Source: Hyphomicrobiales bacterium (lineage in GTDB: Bacteria > Pseudomonadota > Alphaproteobacteria > Rhizobiales > Rhizobiaceae). Taken from it: a stretch of 64,000 nucleotides of DNA. The stretch is taken from assembly GCA_900473045.1 (NCBI GenBank), contig UCKS01000004.1:87617-151616 (forward strand), given 5' to 3'. The translations under genes and the position numbers were made by a program. A model generated the notes under the pieces. That model was not told the DNA's origin. It searched no databases and worked only from the letters and a program-made list of their open reading frames with translations. Of the stretch, positions 25,603 through 32,347 are shown piece after piece. Position 1 is the first letter of the stretch. Each line of letters starts with the position of its first letter.

Positions 25603-25836
25603 TTATCGCAGGATGCCGGCTTCCTTCGCCGCAGCCTCAAACGCGGCCCGCGCCTCTGCGTTCGGGACAACTCCCTTCGCGGCATCCAGGCATGCCTTTC
25701 GCGCTGCAGCGTAACTCGGGCTCTTGGTCTCTGGCCAGGACTTCTTCAGGAGCGCGACCGCCTCTCGGGCGTTCCTGATGACGAGAAAACGATCCTCAAT
25801 CTTCAACTCAACGTTCGCATCCCAGATGCTGATCAT
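25603..25836 (-). CDS. DUF982 family protein (copy 1)
   Basis: 77 residues. The DUF982 pattern is clear: IRNAREAVALLKKSWPETKSP, then ARKACLDAAKG, then AEARAAFEAAAKEAGI at the end. GGAGG precedes the start. DUF982 is a small family found almost only in Rhizobiales; function unknown. It runs against the early operon and is divergent from the MT-A70 gene. Confidence 0.75.
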   Translation of the reverse strand: MISIWDANVELKIEDRFLVIRNAREAVALLKKSWPETKSPSYAAARKACLDAAKGVVPNAEARAAFEAAAKEAGILR

Positions 25837-25925
25837 AGCGTCCTCCGAAGGTCCGGCGTTCCACAAACGTATTTTAGCGAGAACTGTTCCACTCGAATGC
25901 TTCTGACACAATTTTTGGTGGCAGC

Positions 25926-26504
25926 ATGAGGCTCTTCCAAGACACATGGCCCTTCGGCGACCTGCACCCGCACAGCTTCGATTTCATCATGGCGGATCCG
26001 CCGTGGCGTTTTGCCGTGCGCTCGGAGAAGGGGGAGGGCAAGTCTGCCCGGGCTCATTACAAAACCATGCCGCTCGACGAGATCAACGCTATGCCGGTCC
26101 TCGACCTTGCTGCGCCGAACTGCACGCTCTGGCTTTGGTGCACAGCGCCGATGCTTCCGCAACAGCTGACGACCGTTCGCGCCTGGGGCTTCACATATTG
26201 CACTGAAGGCGTCTGGGTGAAGATGACCAAGCACGGCAAGGTATCGTTCGGTACAGGCTATGGCCTGCGAGGTTCACATGAGCCGTTCATTATCGCCAAG
26301 CGGGGCGAACCGAAGCTGACCAAATCCACCCGGTCGGTCATCCATGGCAAAGTTCGCGAACACTCAGAGAAACCTGAAGAGGCCTATCAAGAGGCCGAAC
26401 GATTGATGCCGCGCGCCAATCGCCTCGACCTGTTCAGCCGGACTGATCGCAAGGGCTGGACAGCGTGGGGCGATGAGGCTGGCAAGTTCGGAGCTGCTGC
26501 ATGA
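25926..26504 (+). CDS. MT-A70 family adenine methyltransferase
   Basis: 192 residues. The catalytic DPPW is at 24-27 (IMADPPWRF); the WCTAPMLPQQL and SHEPFIIAKRG segments follow the family order. MT-A70 phage enzymes typically make N6-methyladenine in DNA. The target site is not deducible. It is flanked by two reverse-strand DUF982 genes. Confidence 0.88.
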   Translation: MRLFQDTWPFGDLHPHSFDFIMADPPWRFAVRSEKGEGKSARAHYKTMPLDEINAMPVLDLAAPNCTLWLWCTAPMLPQQLTTVRAWGFTYCTEGVWVKMTKHGKVSFGTGYGLRGSHEPFIIAKRGEPKLTKSTRSVIHGKVREHSEKPEEAYQEAERLMPRANRLDLFSRTDRKGWTAWGDEAGKFGAAA

Positions 26505-26506
26505 CG

Positions 26507-26770
26507 TTAGTTCGCTCGCAACTCTTGATCCATTGTGGCGGCAATGAATGCCTGCCGGGCCTGTTCCGGCGTCATCTTCCGCTCCAGCGCCAGACGACAG
26601 CACCGTGCAGCATTCGCGCAGATATTGCTGTTCGGACTGACCATGTGCCGGCTAAGTATTTCGAAGCCCTGAAGTGGGCCGCATACCGTCTTTTCGATGC
26701 CGCCACGAAGTGTGACGGTCACCGGCTGCCAACGAATTTCCGTTGGATTGCAGATCTCATTCGGGTGCAT
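26507..26770 (-). CDS. DUF982-like protein (copy 2)
   Basis: 87 residues. WQPVTVTLRGGIEKTVCGP, a Cys-rich helix (AARCCRLALERK) and TPEQARQAFIAATMDQEL at the end follow the DUF982 plan. GGGAG precedes the ATG. It converges on the MT-A70 gene, with its stop three bases beyond that gene's stop. Confidence 0.65.
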   Translation of the reverse strand: MHPNEICNPTEIRWQPVTVTLRGGIEKTVCGPLQGFEILSRHMVSPNSNICANAARCCRLALERKMTPEQARQAFIAATMDQELRAN

Positions 26771-26859
26771 TTTCTTACTCCCAGATTACTACCGGGCCCG
26801 AAACTTGTGTTGGCAAATTTTGTTCCAGCAAAGGGACGAAACCACGAAATGGTGATCCG

Positions 26860-27387
26860 ATGAGTGGCGTCGTCTGGTCAAAATTCTTCTGGCAGGATTG
26901 GGAAACCGATCCTGCTGTCCGTCTCTGCTCCCTTGCGGCGCAGGGGCTTTGGATGCGGATGCTCTGCATCGCGTCAGCGCACGACCCGATCGGCTACGTC
27001 GCGGTAGCAGGCAAGGGCCTCGATGAAACCTCACTCGCTCGACTGACCGGGTGCCAGGAATCCGAGATCGCTTCCCTTCTTGGCGAGCTAGACCGAAACG
27101 GCGTGTTCTCTCGCGATCGGCAAGGCCGCATCTATTCCAGGCGGATGACAAGAGACGCGCGTAACGCTGCAACCGCCAAGAAAAACGGAAAGAAGGGAGG
27201 CAACCCAACCCTCTCAAATAGCAGCGGAAATTCGAACTGGGATAAGGGGTCGGTTAAGGCGGGGGATAACCCCCATAAGCCAAGAGCCAAGAGCCAGTTC
27301 GAAAAATCAATGGATTTTTCTCAGGGCGCTTGCGCGCAAAAAAAGTCAACCCGTCAGACAATTCTAGAGGTTTTTAACGATGCATGA
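26860..27387 (+). CDS. Phage replication-type protein with winged-helix-like N-terminus
   Basis: 175 residues. Residues 4-70 (SKFFWQDWETDPAVRLCSL then ETSLARLTGCQESEIASLL) match a rhizobial prophage family annotated as replication protein, with a winged-helix-like part. The C-terminal third is a linker coding for short repeats and hairpins at the DNA level (27261-27320), reminiscent of lambda O with its internal origin. Confidence 0.6.
   Translation: MSGVVWSKFFWQDWETDPAVRLCSLAAQGLWMRMLCIASAHDPIGYVAVAGKGLDETSLARLTGCQESEIASLLGELDRNGVFSRDRQGRIYSRRMTRDARNAATAKKNGKKGGNPTLSNSSGNSNWDKGSVKAGDNPHKPRAKSQFEKSMDFSQGACAQKKSTRQTILEVFNDA
27261..27320. other. Candidate phage replication origin inside the replication gene
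   Basis: GGGGG-ataa-CCCCC (27261-27274), tandem AGCCAAG units with a 7-base period (27278-27296), and an 8-bp perfect hairpin GAAAAATC-AATG-GATTTTTC (27301-27320) are clustered in 60 bases. Iteron-like repeats inside an initiator gene are the lambda arrangement. Confidence 0.35.
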
Positions 27388-28024
27388 CCTCGTTCCGAAA
27401 GACATCTTCGATCGCCTTCCAGAGCAGTATCGCCGTAGGGCCAGACAGATCGCGGCAAGGGTCGCCGAGATCGACAGGCTTCTTGAGCCGGGAAAGCCCA
27501 TTGCCGTCCGTGACGCCGCGCTGCGCATTTGTGGCCAGCTGCGGCCGCAGCCGGAAATCAAGGTCGACGAGTTCGCCGCGGAGTTCCGCGCGGCCTGTGC
27601 CGATCTGCCGGAATGGGTCGTATCCGAAGCGGCCAACGATTACCTGGCGGGCCGGGTCGAGAACCATACCGGCCAATTCGTGCCGACCTGCGCGGAGTTC
27701 GCCAGGCACGCCCGGTCAATCGTCCGGCCATTCGCTGCCGAGCGGGCAGGGCTCCGCAACGAAGCCGAGCGGCTATTCCAACGCGCCGAGGATGACCGCC
27801 GCCGCGAGTTGATCGCGATAGAGCGGGCCGACCCGTCCGTGAGGAAGCGGGTGGCCGCCATGGTCAGGAAGGCAACCGCTGGCGCTTCGGTCATCTCCAC
27901 CGATCATCGCCACGGCGGTACGGACGACGAGACGCAAGCACGCCTCGACGCACTGAAGCGCCAGCCAGCCGAACCGAAATCCAAGATTTCCCAGAGCCGG
28001 ATTGCGAAAGGAGCGTCCAGATGA
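27380..28024 (+). CDS. Phage protein of unknown function
   Basis: 214 residues, mostly helical, basic at the C-terminus. It overlaps the replication gene by eight bases and the DnaA-like gene by four. A helicase-loader or replication accessory role is suggested only by position. Confidence 0.6.
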   Translation: MHDLVPKDIFDRLPEQYRRRARQIAARVAEIDRLLEPGKPIAVRDAALRICGQLRPQPEIKVDEFAAEFRAACADLPEWVVSEAANDYLAGRVENHTGQFVPTCAEFARHARSIVRPFAAERAGLRNEAERLFQRAEDDRRRELIAIERADPSVRKRVAAMVRKATAGASVISTDHRHGGTDDETQARLDALKRQPAEPKSKISQSRIAKGASR

Positions 28025-28575
28025 ACATCCGAAACAGTGAACTGCACCGGCAAAGCTCTGAAGCACAGGCAGTCAGAGCCCGCCTCATGGATCCTGCTGC
28101 CTGGGTAAAGCAGGCCGACGTCGAGCGCCTTCGCGTCGCCCTCCAAACCGAGACCGAAAGAGCGCAGAAGGTGCTGGCAGAAAACGAGGCGTTGAAAGCG
28201 CGCGTGATGCGCCAAGGCTACCTTGTTTCGAGACTTGAGCTCGACCTAGCCGATCGCGATGCCCGCATACTGGCCCAGGCCGATCGGATATGCCTGCTCG
28301 AGAACGTTGGGATGACCGTGCGACAGGACAAGAAACCGGTAGCCGACATCATCGCCGAGGTTCTGGCCGATTTCCCAGATGTGACCTGGCAGGAGATATG
28401 CGGCATTCGCCGAGCTCGCCGGCTCATCGCCCCGCGGCAGAGGTGCATGTTCGAGGTTTCCCGACAGCGGCCGGACTTATCCTTTCCAGCCATAGGCCGG
28501 ATATTCGGCGGCCGGGACCATACCACCATCATTCATGCCGTTCGGAAGCTGAAGTCTCAGGAGGGGACGCAATGA
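28021..28575 (+). CDS. Protein with DnaA domain IV-like C-terminus
   Basis: 184 residues. The N-terminal 90 residues are a coiled coil. The C-terminal 80 residues resemble DnaA domain IV: RRLIAPRQRCMFEVSRQ, then FPAIGRIFGGRDHTTIIHAV, which is the DnaA-box-binding GGRDHTTV signature. No AAA+ domain is present. Likely binds DnaA-box-like sites in the phage origin or competes with host DnaA. Confidence 0.8.
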   Translation: MNIRNSELHRQSSEAQAVRARLMDPAAWVKQADVERLRVALQTETERAQKVLAENEALKARVMRQGYLVSRLELDLADRDARILAQADRICLLENVGMTVRQDKKPVADIIAEVLADFPDVTWQEICGIRRARRLIAPRQRCMFEVSRQRPDLSFPAIGRIFGGRDHTTIIHAVRKLKSQEGTQ

Positions 28576-28946
28576 AAACGAGGGATGATGGTTGGAAGCA
28601 AGAGGCGGATGAGTTCGGCCGGGCACTCCGGCGCCTACCTCAAGCGGTATCGTGTTTTTCGAATGGCGCTTGTTGCCCATGGTGCGGCGGGCTCAACAAG
28701 ACTGTGACGTTCGGCATGAACAATTGTGAGGAATGCGTCCAGCCCTACGCCTTCGGCTATCCCGACTGGCACGAAGGCAAAGACCCGGTGAGTTGGGTGC
28801 CATTTCCATTCACCGAATTCTCGGCTCTTGGGGGCCGGGCCGATGTCATCCCCGAATTCAAACCGAATGACCGCCTGAAGGCGATCTACTTCCAAAAGGC
28901 AGAAGAGCATCTCGGCGTTCATGCCGACACCACGACAGCAAATTGA
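28572..28946 (+). CDS. Zinc-ribbon-like phage protein
   Basis: 124 residues. CCPWCGG near residue 34 and NCEEC near residue 51 form a treble-clef-like pair. Overlaps the DnaA-like gene by four bases. Confidence 0.6.
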   Translation: MKTRDDGWKQEADEFGRALRRLPQAVSCFSNGACCPWCGGLNKTVTFGMNNCEECVQPYAFGYPDWHEGKDPVSWVPFPFTEFSALGGRADVIPEFKPNDRLKAIYFQKAEEHLGVHADTTTAN

Positions 28947-28983
28947 GCGCGGCGGCGGCTCAAACATACATCGAGGAAAGACC

Positions 28984-29532
28984 ATGACCACAGCAGCAGA
29001 AGCAGCACAGAACTTCCACTGGTTCGCCTTGCGCGTGCCGCCACAGAAAGAGCAGGTGGCTCAGGTCATCCTCCGTCGAAAGGGATTGGCTACCTTCCTA
29101 CCAGTCCACCGCGAATGGCGCCGGCGGAATAAGTACACGAAGGTCAAGGAGCTGCGGACCTATCCGCTCATGCCCCGCTACGTCTTCACCGGGTTTTCGA
29201 AGCGCGTGCCGATGTGGTTCGACGTTTTCAATTTGCCGCTGATTACAGGCGTCGTCGGCATTGGCGGCCGCCCGATGAAGCTCGACCAGGACGGCATGGA
29301 GCGGATCATGGGGCTCTATCAGAACGCCATCGACGCCCCGAAAGAGCAGAAGTGGATGGAGACCCACAAGGAGTTTTCCGAAGGCGATACCGTCCAGATC
29401 CTCGGCGGCTCTTTTGATGGTCTTGTGGTCCCGGTTCTCGGCATCGACGGGCCGAATGCAAAGGTGTTGATATCGCTCTTCGGAGGAGAACGTTCCGTGA
29501 ATATAGCTGTTGATCAACTTGTTGCCGCGTAG
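28984..29532 (+). CDS. NusG paralogue, probable phage antiterminator
   Basis: 182 residues. The N-terminal NGN domain starts at FHWFALRVPPQKE and includes PLMPRYVFTGF, the conserved position of the RNA polymerase-binding face. The C-terminal KOW domain reads FSEGDTVQILGGSFDGL...IDGP. Host nusG lies with rpoB/secE elsewhere, so this is a specialised paralogue of the RfaH/LoaP kind. It is the last early gene, just ahead of the late region, where an antiterminator would be expected. Start set at 28984 where AGGAAAG precedes the ATG. Confidence 0.85.
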   Translation: MTTAAEAAQNFHWFALRVPPQKEQVAQVILRRKGLATFLPVHREWRRRNKYTKVKELRTYPLMPRYVFTGFSKRVPMWFDVFNLPLITGVVGIGGRPMKLDQDGMERIMGLYQNAIDAPKEQKWMETHKEFSEGDTVQILGGSFDGLVVPVLGIDGPNAKVLISLFGGERSVNIAVDQLVAA

Positions 29533-29588
29533 TATAAACGGGGCAGGGCGACTTCGGCTGATTTGCGTCAACTCGGCGCCGACGAAAT

Positions 29589-29621
29589 CCAGAGAACGCA
29601 GATATGCGTTCTTCCATCTGG
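29589..29621 (+). other. Hairpin directly after the NusG-like gene
   Basis: AGAACGCA and TGCGTTCT form an 8-bp perfect stem on a GATA loop, within outer arms CCAGA and TCTGG. No good T-run follows. It could be a transcript-end structure or a cis site for antitermination. Confidence 0.4.
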
Positions 29622-29674
29622 TGAAGTATGTCTTTTCAAACCGGACGTTTGCAGTCCCGCCTGAACGGCCGTGC

Positions 29675-29848
29675 CTATTGGGAATAGAAAATCCCGTACA
29701 TCATGATGATGGCGTAAAGAATGAACGCGCCAACTGCGATACTACCGATCACCATAACTGCACCCCGACCGGCTACAACCTTGCGGCGGTTCTGCGCAGG
29801 AGTGTCAGCCGAAGGTGCAACTCCCGTTGGTATTTCACGTGTTTCCAT
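29675..29848 (-). CDS. Small membrane protein
   Basis: 57 residues. A polar N-terminal half precedes one C-terminal transmembrane helix (VMVIGSIAVGAFILYAIIMMYGI). AAAGGA precedes the ATG. First of a series of small reverse-strand genes before the terminase. Confidence 0.6.
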   Translation of the reverse strand: METREIPTGVAPSADTPAQNRRKVVAGRGAVMVIGSIAVGAFILYAIIMMYGIFYSQ

Positions 29849-29886
29849 AGTGGTGTCCTTTCGCAACGGCCTGAATAGTGCGGTTT

Positions 29887-30021
29887 CTACTGAGACTGAT
29901 CGATTGCATGTGGCGATGGTTGTCCAGGCGTTAATTCACCGTCGCCGGGCAGTAGTAGGACAAGCACAACGAGGACGACTAGAGCGACGACAATGGCTAT
30001 TATTGCGGTGCTAGCGTTCAT
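29887..30021 (-). CDS. Very small membrane protein
   Basis: 44 residues. An N-terminal hydrophobic helix of Ile/Val/Leu (about residues 6-24) is followed by a short polar tail. AAGGA precedes the ATG. The composition and signal support a real gene despite its size. Confidence 0.5.
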   Translation of the reverse strand: MNASTAIIAIVVALVVLVVLVLLLPGDGELTPGQPSPHAIDQSQ

Positions 30022-30094
30022 TGTGAAATTCCTTCGAACAACGAACTTAGACTTCCCACAAAGGTTCCGTGGGCAGTCCTATAGTGCACAGTTT

Positions 30095-30171
30095 GTCGGA
30101 GTAGAGCAGCCCGGTAGCTCGCCAGCCTCATAAGCTGGATGTCGCAGGTTCAAATCCTGCCTCCGCAACCA
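30095..30171 (+). tRNA. Phage tRNA with anticodon CAT, initiator-like body
   Basis: 77 bases ending in CCA. The D-arm (GAGC-AGCCCGGTA-GCTC) and T-arm loop (TTCAAAT) are those of initiator tRNA-fMet. The anticodon stem is CCAGC/GCTGG, lacking the three G-C pairs that mark initiators. The acceptor stem pairs at positions 3-7 only; positions 1 and 2 (G-A, T-C) do not pair. It may be an elongator Met, an Ile2 (lysidine) tRNA, or a decaying gene. Confidence 0.8.
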
Positions 30172-30222
30172 GACCAGCCCGCCACCCTAACCGGTGGCAG
30201 GCTTCCCGTGCCTTCGTTGGCC

Positions 30223-30447
30223 TTACGCTCGTCCGGGTGCCACGACACCTGGATTAGCCGTAAATAGGCGAACGACCTCCCCAGCCGACTCTGTAACATC
30301 GTACATAATGGCCACTCCATGTTTACTGGTGGCGGTCGTGACGATCGATGTACGGTCAGGGAGAGCGACCAGGGACACCACCTGATCCGGGTTTATGAAA
30401 ACTGGTACTGCACTCTGTCCAATCAGGGTCAATTGCACAAGCCTCAT
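30223..30447 (-). CDS. Small protein of unknown function
   Basis: 74 residues, mostly beta by composition (VQLTLIGQSAVPVFINPDQV). GGAGG lies upstream of the ATG. Not recognised. Confidence 0.55.
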   Translation of the reverse strand: MRLVQLTLIGQSAVPVFINPDQVVSLVALPDRTSIVTTATSKHGVAIMYDVTESAGEVVRLFTANPGVVAPGRA

Positions 30448-30625
30448 GTCATCCCTCCTGCATACGAGGTTTGCATGGCGGTATAACGCAAAAGACGTGG
30501 AAAAGTTTAGGGGGCGCCGGCGATACCTGGCACTCGCTGCGCACGCTCGGCGTCACCGCATATCGCAAGGTCGCCGTTCTTCGGCCGGTCTACCGCCCCC
30601 GCAGTCCTGCAATGGAGAGCCGGGC

Positions 30626-30868
30626 TTAACCGCCCGGTTCGCCGATATGGCTCTTCTGTTCTGCAAAGACGTCGCAGTAGGTGCAACTGATTTCTGTGGT
30701 GACCGCAGCGTCCGTGAGCTCTGACACATAGAAACCCTTCGTGACGTGTTCGACGTGGAAAAGTAGCTGGTTCGTGAGTTCATCACTCGTCTGCGCCACA
30801 TCCGCTATACCTCGGGACCCGCATCGACGACAATGCAAATCGATCTGGTAGGTATACCGCAAAACCAT
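30626..30868 (-). CDS. Small protein with two CxxC pairs
   Basis: 80 residues. CRRCG near residue 14 and CTYC near residue 62 suggest a zinc ribbon. AGGAGG precedes the ATG. Confidence 0.55.
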   Translation of the reverse strand: MVLRYTYQIDLHCRRCGSRGIADVAQTSDELTNQLLFHVEHVTKGFYVSELTDAAVTTEISCTYCDVFAEQKSHIGEPGG

Positions 30869-30941
30869 CGCCTCCTGGGTGTTAGTGGTAATCCGCTGAC
30901 TTCGCTCAGGCACTCGTCAAAGGCAAGCTTACCGGAGCCAT

Positions 30942-31157
30942 CTATTCGTTTTCATAAGCAGCAATAATGACATCGTACTTAGCGACGAGGTCGGCGTACA
31001 ATTCGACCTGCAATTTTAGCGCCGCTAATGTTCCGACGGAATTGCGAGCGTCGCTTTGCTGCTGCAAATCCGCATCGGCCTCGCTCAGGTTACTTCTCGC
31101 TTCGTCCCGGCGTTTGCGGGCTCGTGCTACAGCAATTGCCACAAATTCACTCGACAT
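30942..31157 (-). CDS. Small coiled-coil protein
   Basis: 71 residues, a nearly continuous helix (VARARKRRDEARSNLSEADADL). Start at the ATG seven bases after GGAG; an ATG at 31169 is possible. Confidence 0.55.
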   Translation of the reverse strand: MSSEFVAIAVARARKRRDEARSNLSEADADLQQQSDARNSVGTLAALKLQVELYADLVAKYDVIIAAYENE

Positions 31158-31175
31158 CGCGTTCTCCATATCGTC

Positions 31176-31190
31176 CCACCATGATGGTGG
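31176..31190. repeat. 15-bp palindrome upstream of the coiled-coil gene
   Basis: CCACCAT-G-ATGGTGG is a perfect inverted repeat just ahead of the minus-strand gene at 30942-31157. It may be an operator or an RNA hairpin. Confidence 0.4.
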
Positions 31191-31269
31191 ACCGCGGTAC
31201 GATACCACAACGCATGAGTGGACCCGATGTCCCTATCTTTGTCCTCTGATGAGGACAGAGATTGAGACA

Positions 31270-31449
31270 TCACTTCGCCTGGCATGCATCAACTATGACC
31301 GTTTCGCGGTTATTACCGCCATAGCCAGCTGGTAATGTTGCCTCAGTCATTCGCACGCAGGTCTGAAAGTCATTCTCTTTAGTGTGGATTGCGGCGCTCA
31401 GCATCGCGAAGCCCAACAGTATTGATACAGGAAGGGCCACTTCACGCAT
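31270..31449 (-). CDS. Small secreted or membrane-tethered protein
   Basis: 59 residues. The N-terminus looks like a signal sequence (VALPVSILLGFAMLSAAIHT), followed by a polar domain with two cysteines that could form a disulphide. AGGAG precedes the ATG. Exported products of this sort in prophages can alter the lysogen surface, but nothing specific is shown. Confidence 0.5.
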   Translation of the reverse strand: MREVALPVSILLGFAMLSAAIHTKENDFQTCVRMTEATLPAGYGGNNRETVIVDACQAK

Positions 31450-31530
31450 TCGCGTTCTCCTAAAGCTAGAAAATTCATATCGCGAAGTGAGGGTGGCTCA
31501 CCGGCTGGTAGGAATGGTTTTGCGCACCTG

Positions 31531-31707
31531 TCAGTTTTCGGCCCGAACCAGGGCGTACTGCTGCAACAGGTAGGCGTCGGCCTCAGCTTCACTGTGGAAA
31601 TACCGCTCTTGTTTCGAGTGTCCGCCCACGTTGAGCGTGGTAACGAGCCAACTTTCGCGGATTTTCTCTTTCGACGCGGAAGCCATCGGCTTATCTGGAA
31701 AACCCAT
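31531..31707 (-). CDS. Small protein of unknown function
   Basis: 58 residues; GGAGGA precedes the ATG. Ends in an acidic helix (FHSEAEADAYLLQQYALV). Divergent from the terminase small subunit gene with 25 bases between starts. Confidence 0.6.
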   Translation of the reverse strand: MGFPDKPMASASKEKIRESWLVTTLNVGGHSKQERYFHSEAEADAYLLQQYALVRAEN

Positions 31708-31732
31708 ATCATTCCTCCATAGGTTCAACTTC

Positions 31733-32347
31733 ATGCCAGTCCTGAAAAACGCCCGGCACGAGAAGTTTGCACAGTTGCTCGCGCAAGGCAAAACAGCCGA
31801 CGACGCTTATGCACAGGCAGGCTTTAAAGCGAACAGGGGAAATGCTGCGACTTTAAAGCAGAAACAAAGCATTCAAGAGCGCGTAACGCAGCTTTTGGAG
31901 TGGGAGCAAACGGTTGAGCGAAAGGCCACCGAGAAGGCCATAGACAAGCTCGCCATCACGAAAGAGCGCGTCTTAGTAGAGCTTGCCAAGATCGGGTTCG
32001 CTGACATTCGCAAGGCCATCAAGTGGCAGGGCACACTGGTGACCGAGGAAGACAACCCGGACGGCGGCGATGTCCTCGTGATCAAGAACGTCGTCACCAA
32101 CAACGTGACGCTCATCTCAAGCGACGAGATCGATGACGACACGGCCGGGGCGATCGCGGAGATCAGCCAGAACAGCACGGGCGGCATCAAGATCAAGCTT
32201 CACGACAAGAAGGGCGCGCTGGTCGATATCGGCAAGCACCTGGGCATGTTCGTTGAACGGCACGAGCACTCAGGACCAGACGGCGCTCCGATACAGACCG
32301 AGACGAGGACATGGCGAGAGGTGCTGCGGCAAGAGACGAAGGGCTGA
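31733..32347 (+). CDS. terS: Terminase small subunit
   Basis: 204 residues. The N-terminal helix-turn-helix region (RHEKFAQLLAQGKTADDAYA) is typical of Terminase_2 small subunits, which recognise the packaging site. It overlaps the large subunit gene by 37 bases and opens the late operon. Confidence 0.88.
   Translation: MPVLKNARHEKFAQLLAQGKTADDAYAQAGFKANRGNAATLKQKQSIQERVTQLLEWEQTVERKATEKAIDKLAITKERVLVELAKIGFADIRKAIKWQGTLVTEEDNPDGGDVLVIKNVVTNNVTLISSDEIDDDTAGAIAEISQNSTGGIKIKLHDKKGALVDIGKHLGMFVERHEHSGPDGAPIQTETRTWREVLRQETKG

Noticed and set aside
30095..30171. Functional initiator tRNA-fMet
   Set aside because: Lacks the three consecutive G-C pairs in the anticodon stem and has no proper 2:71 pair.
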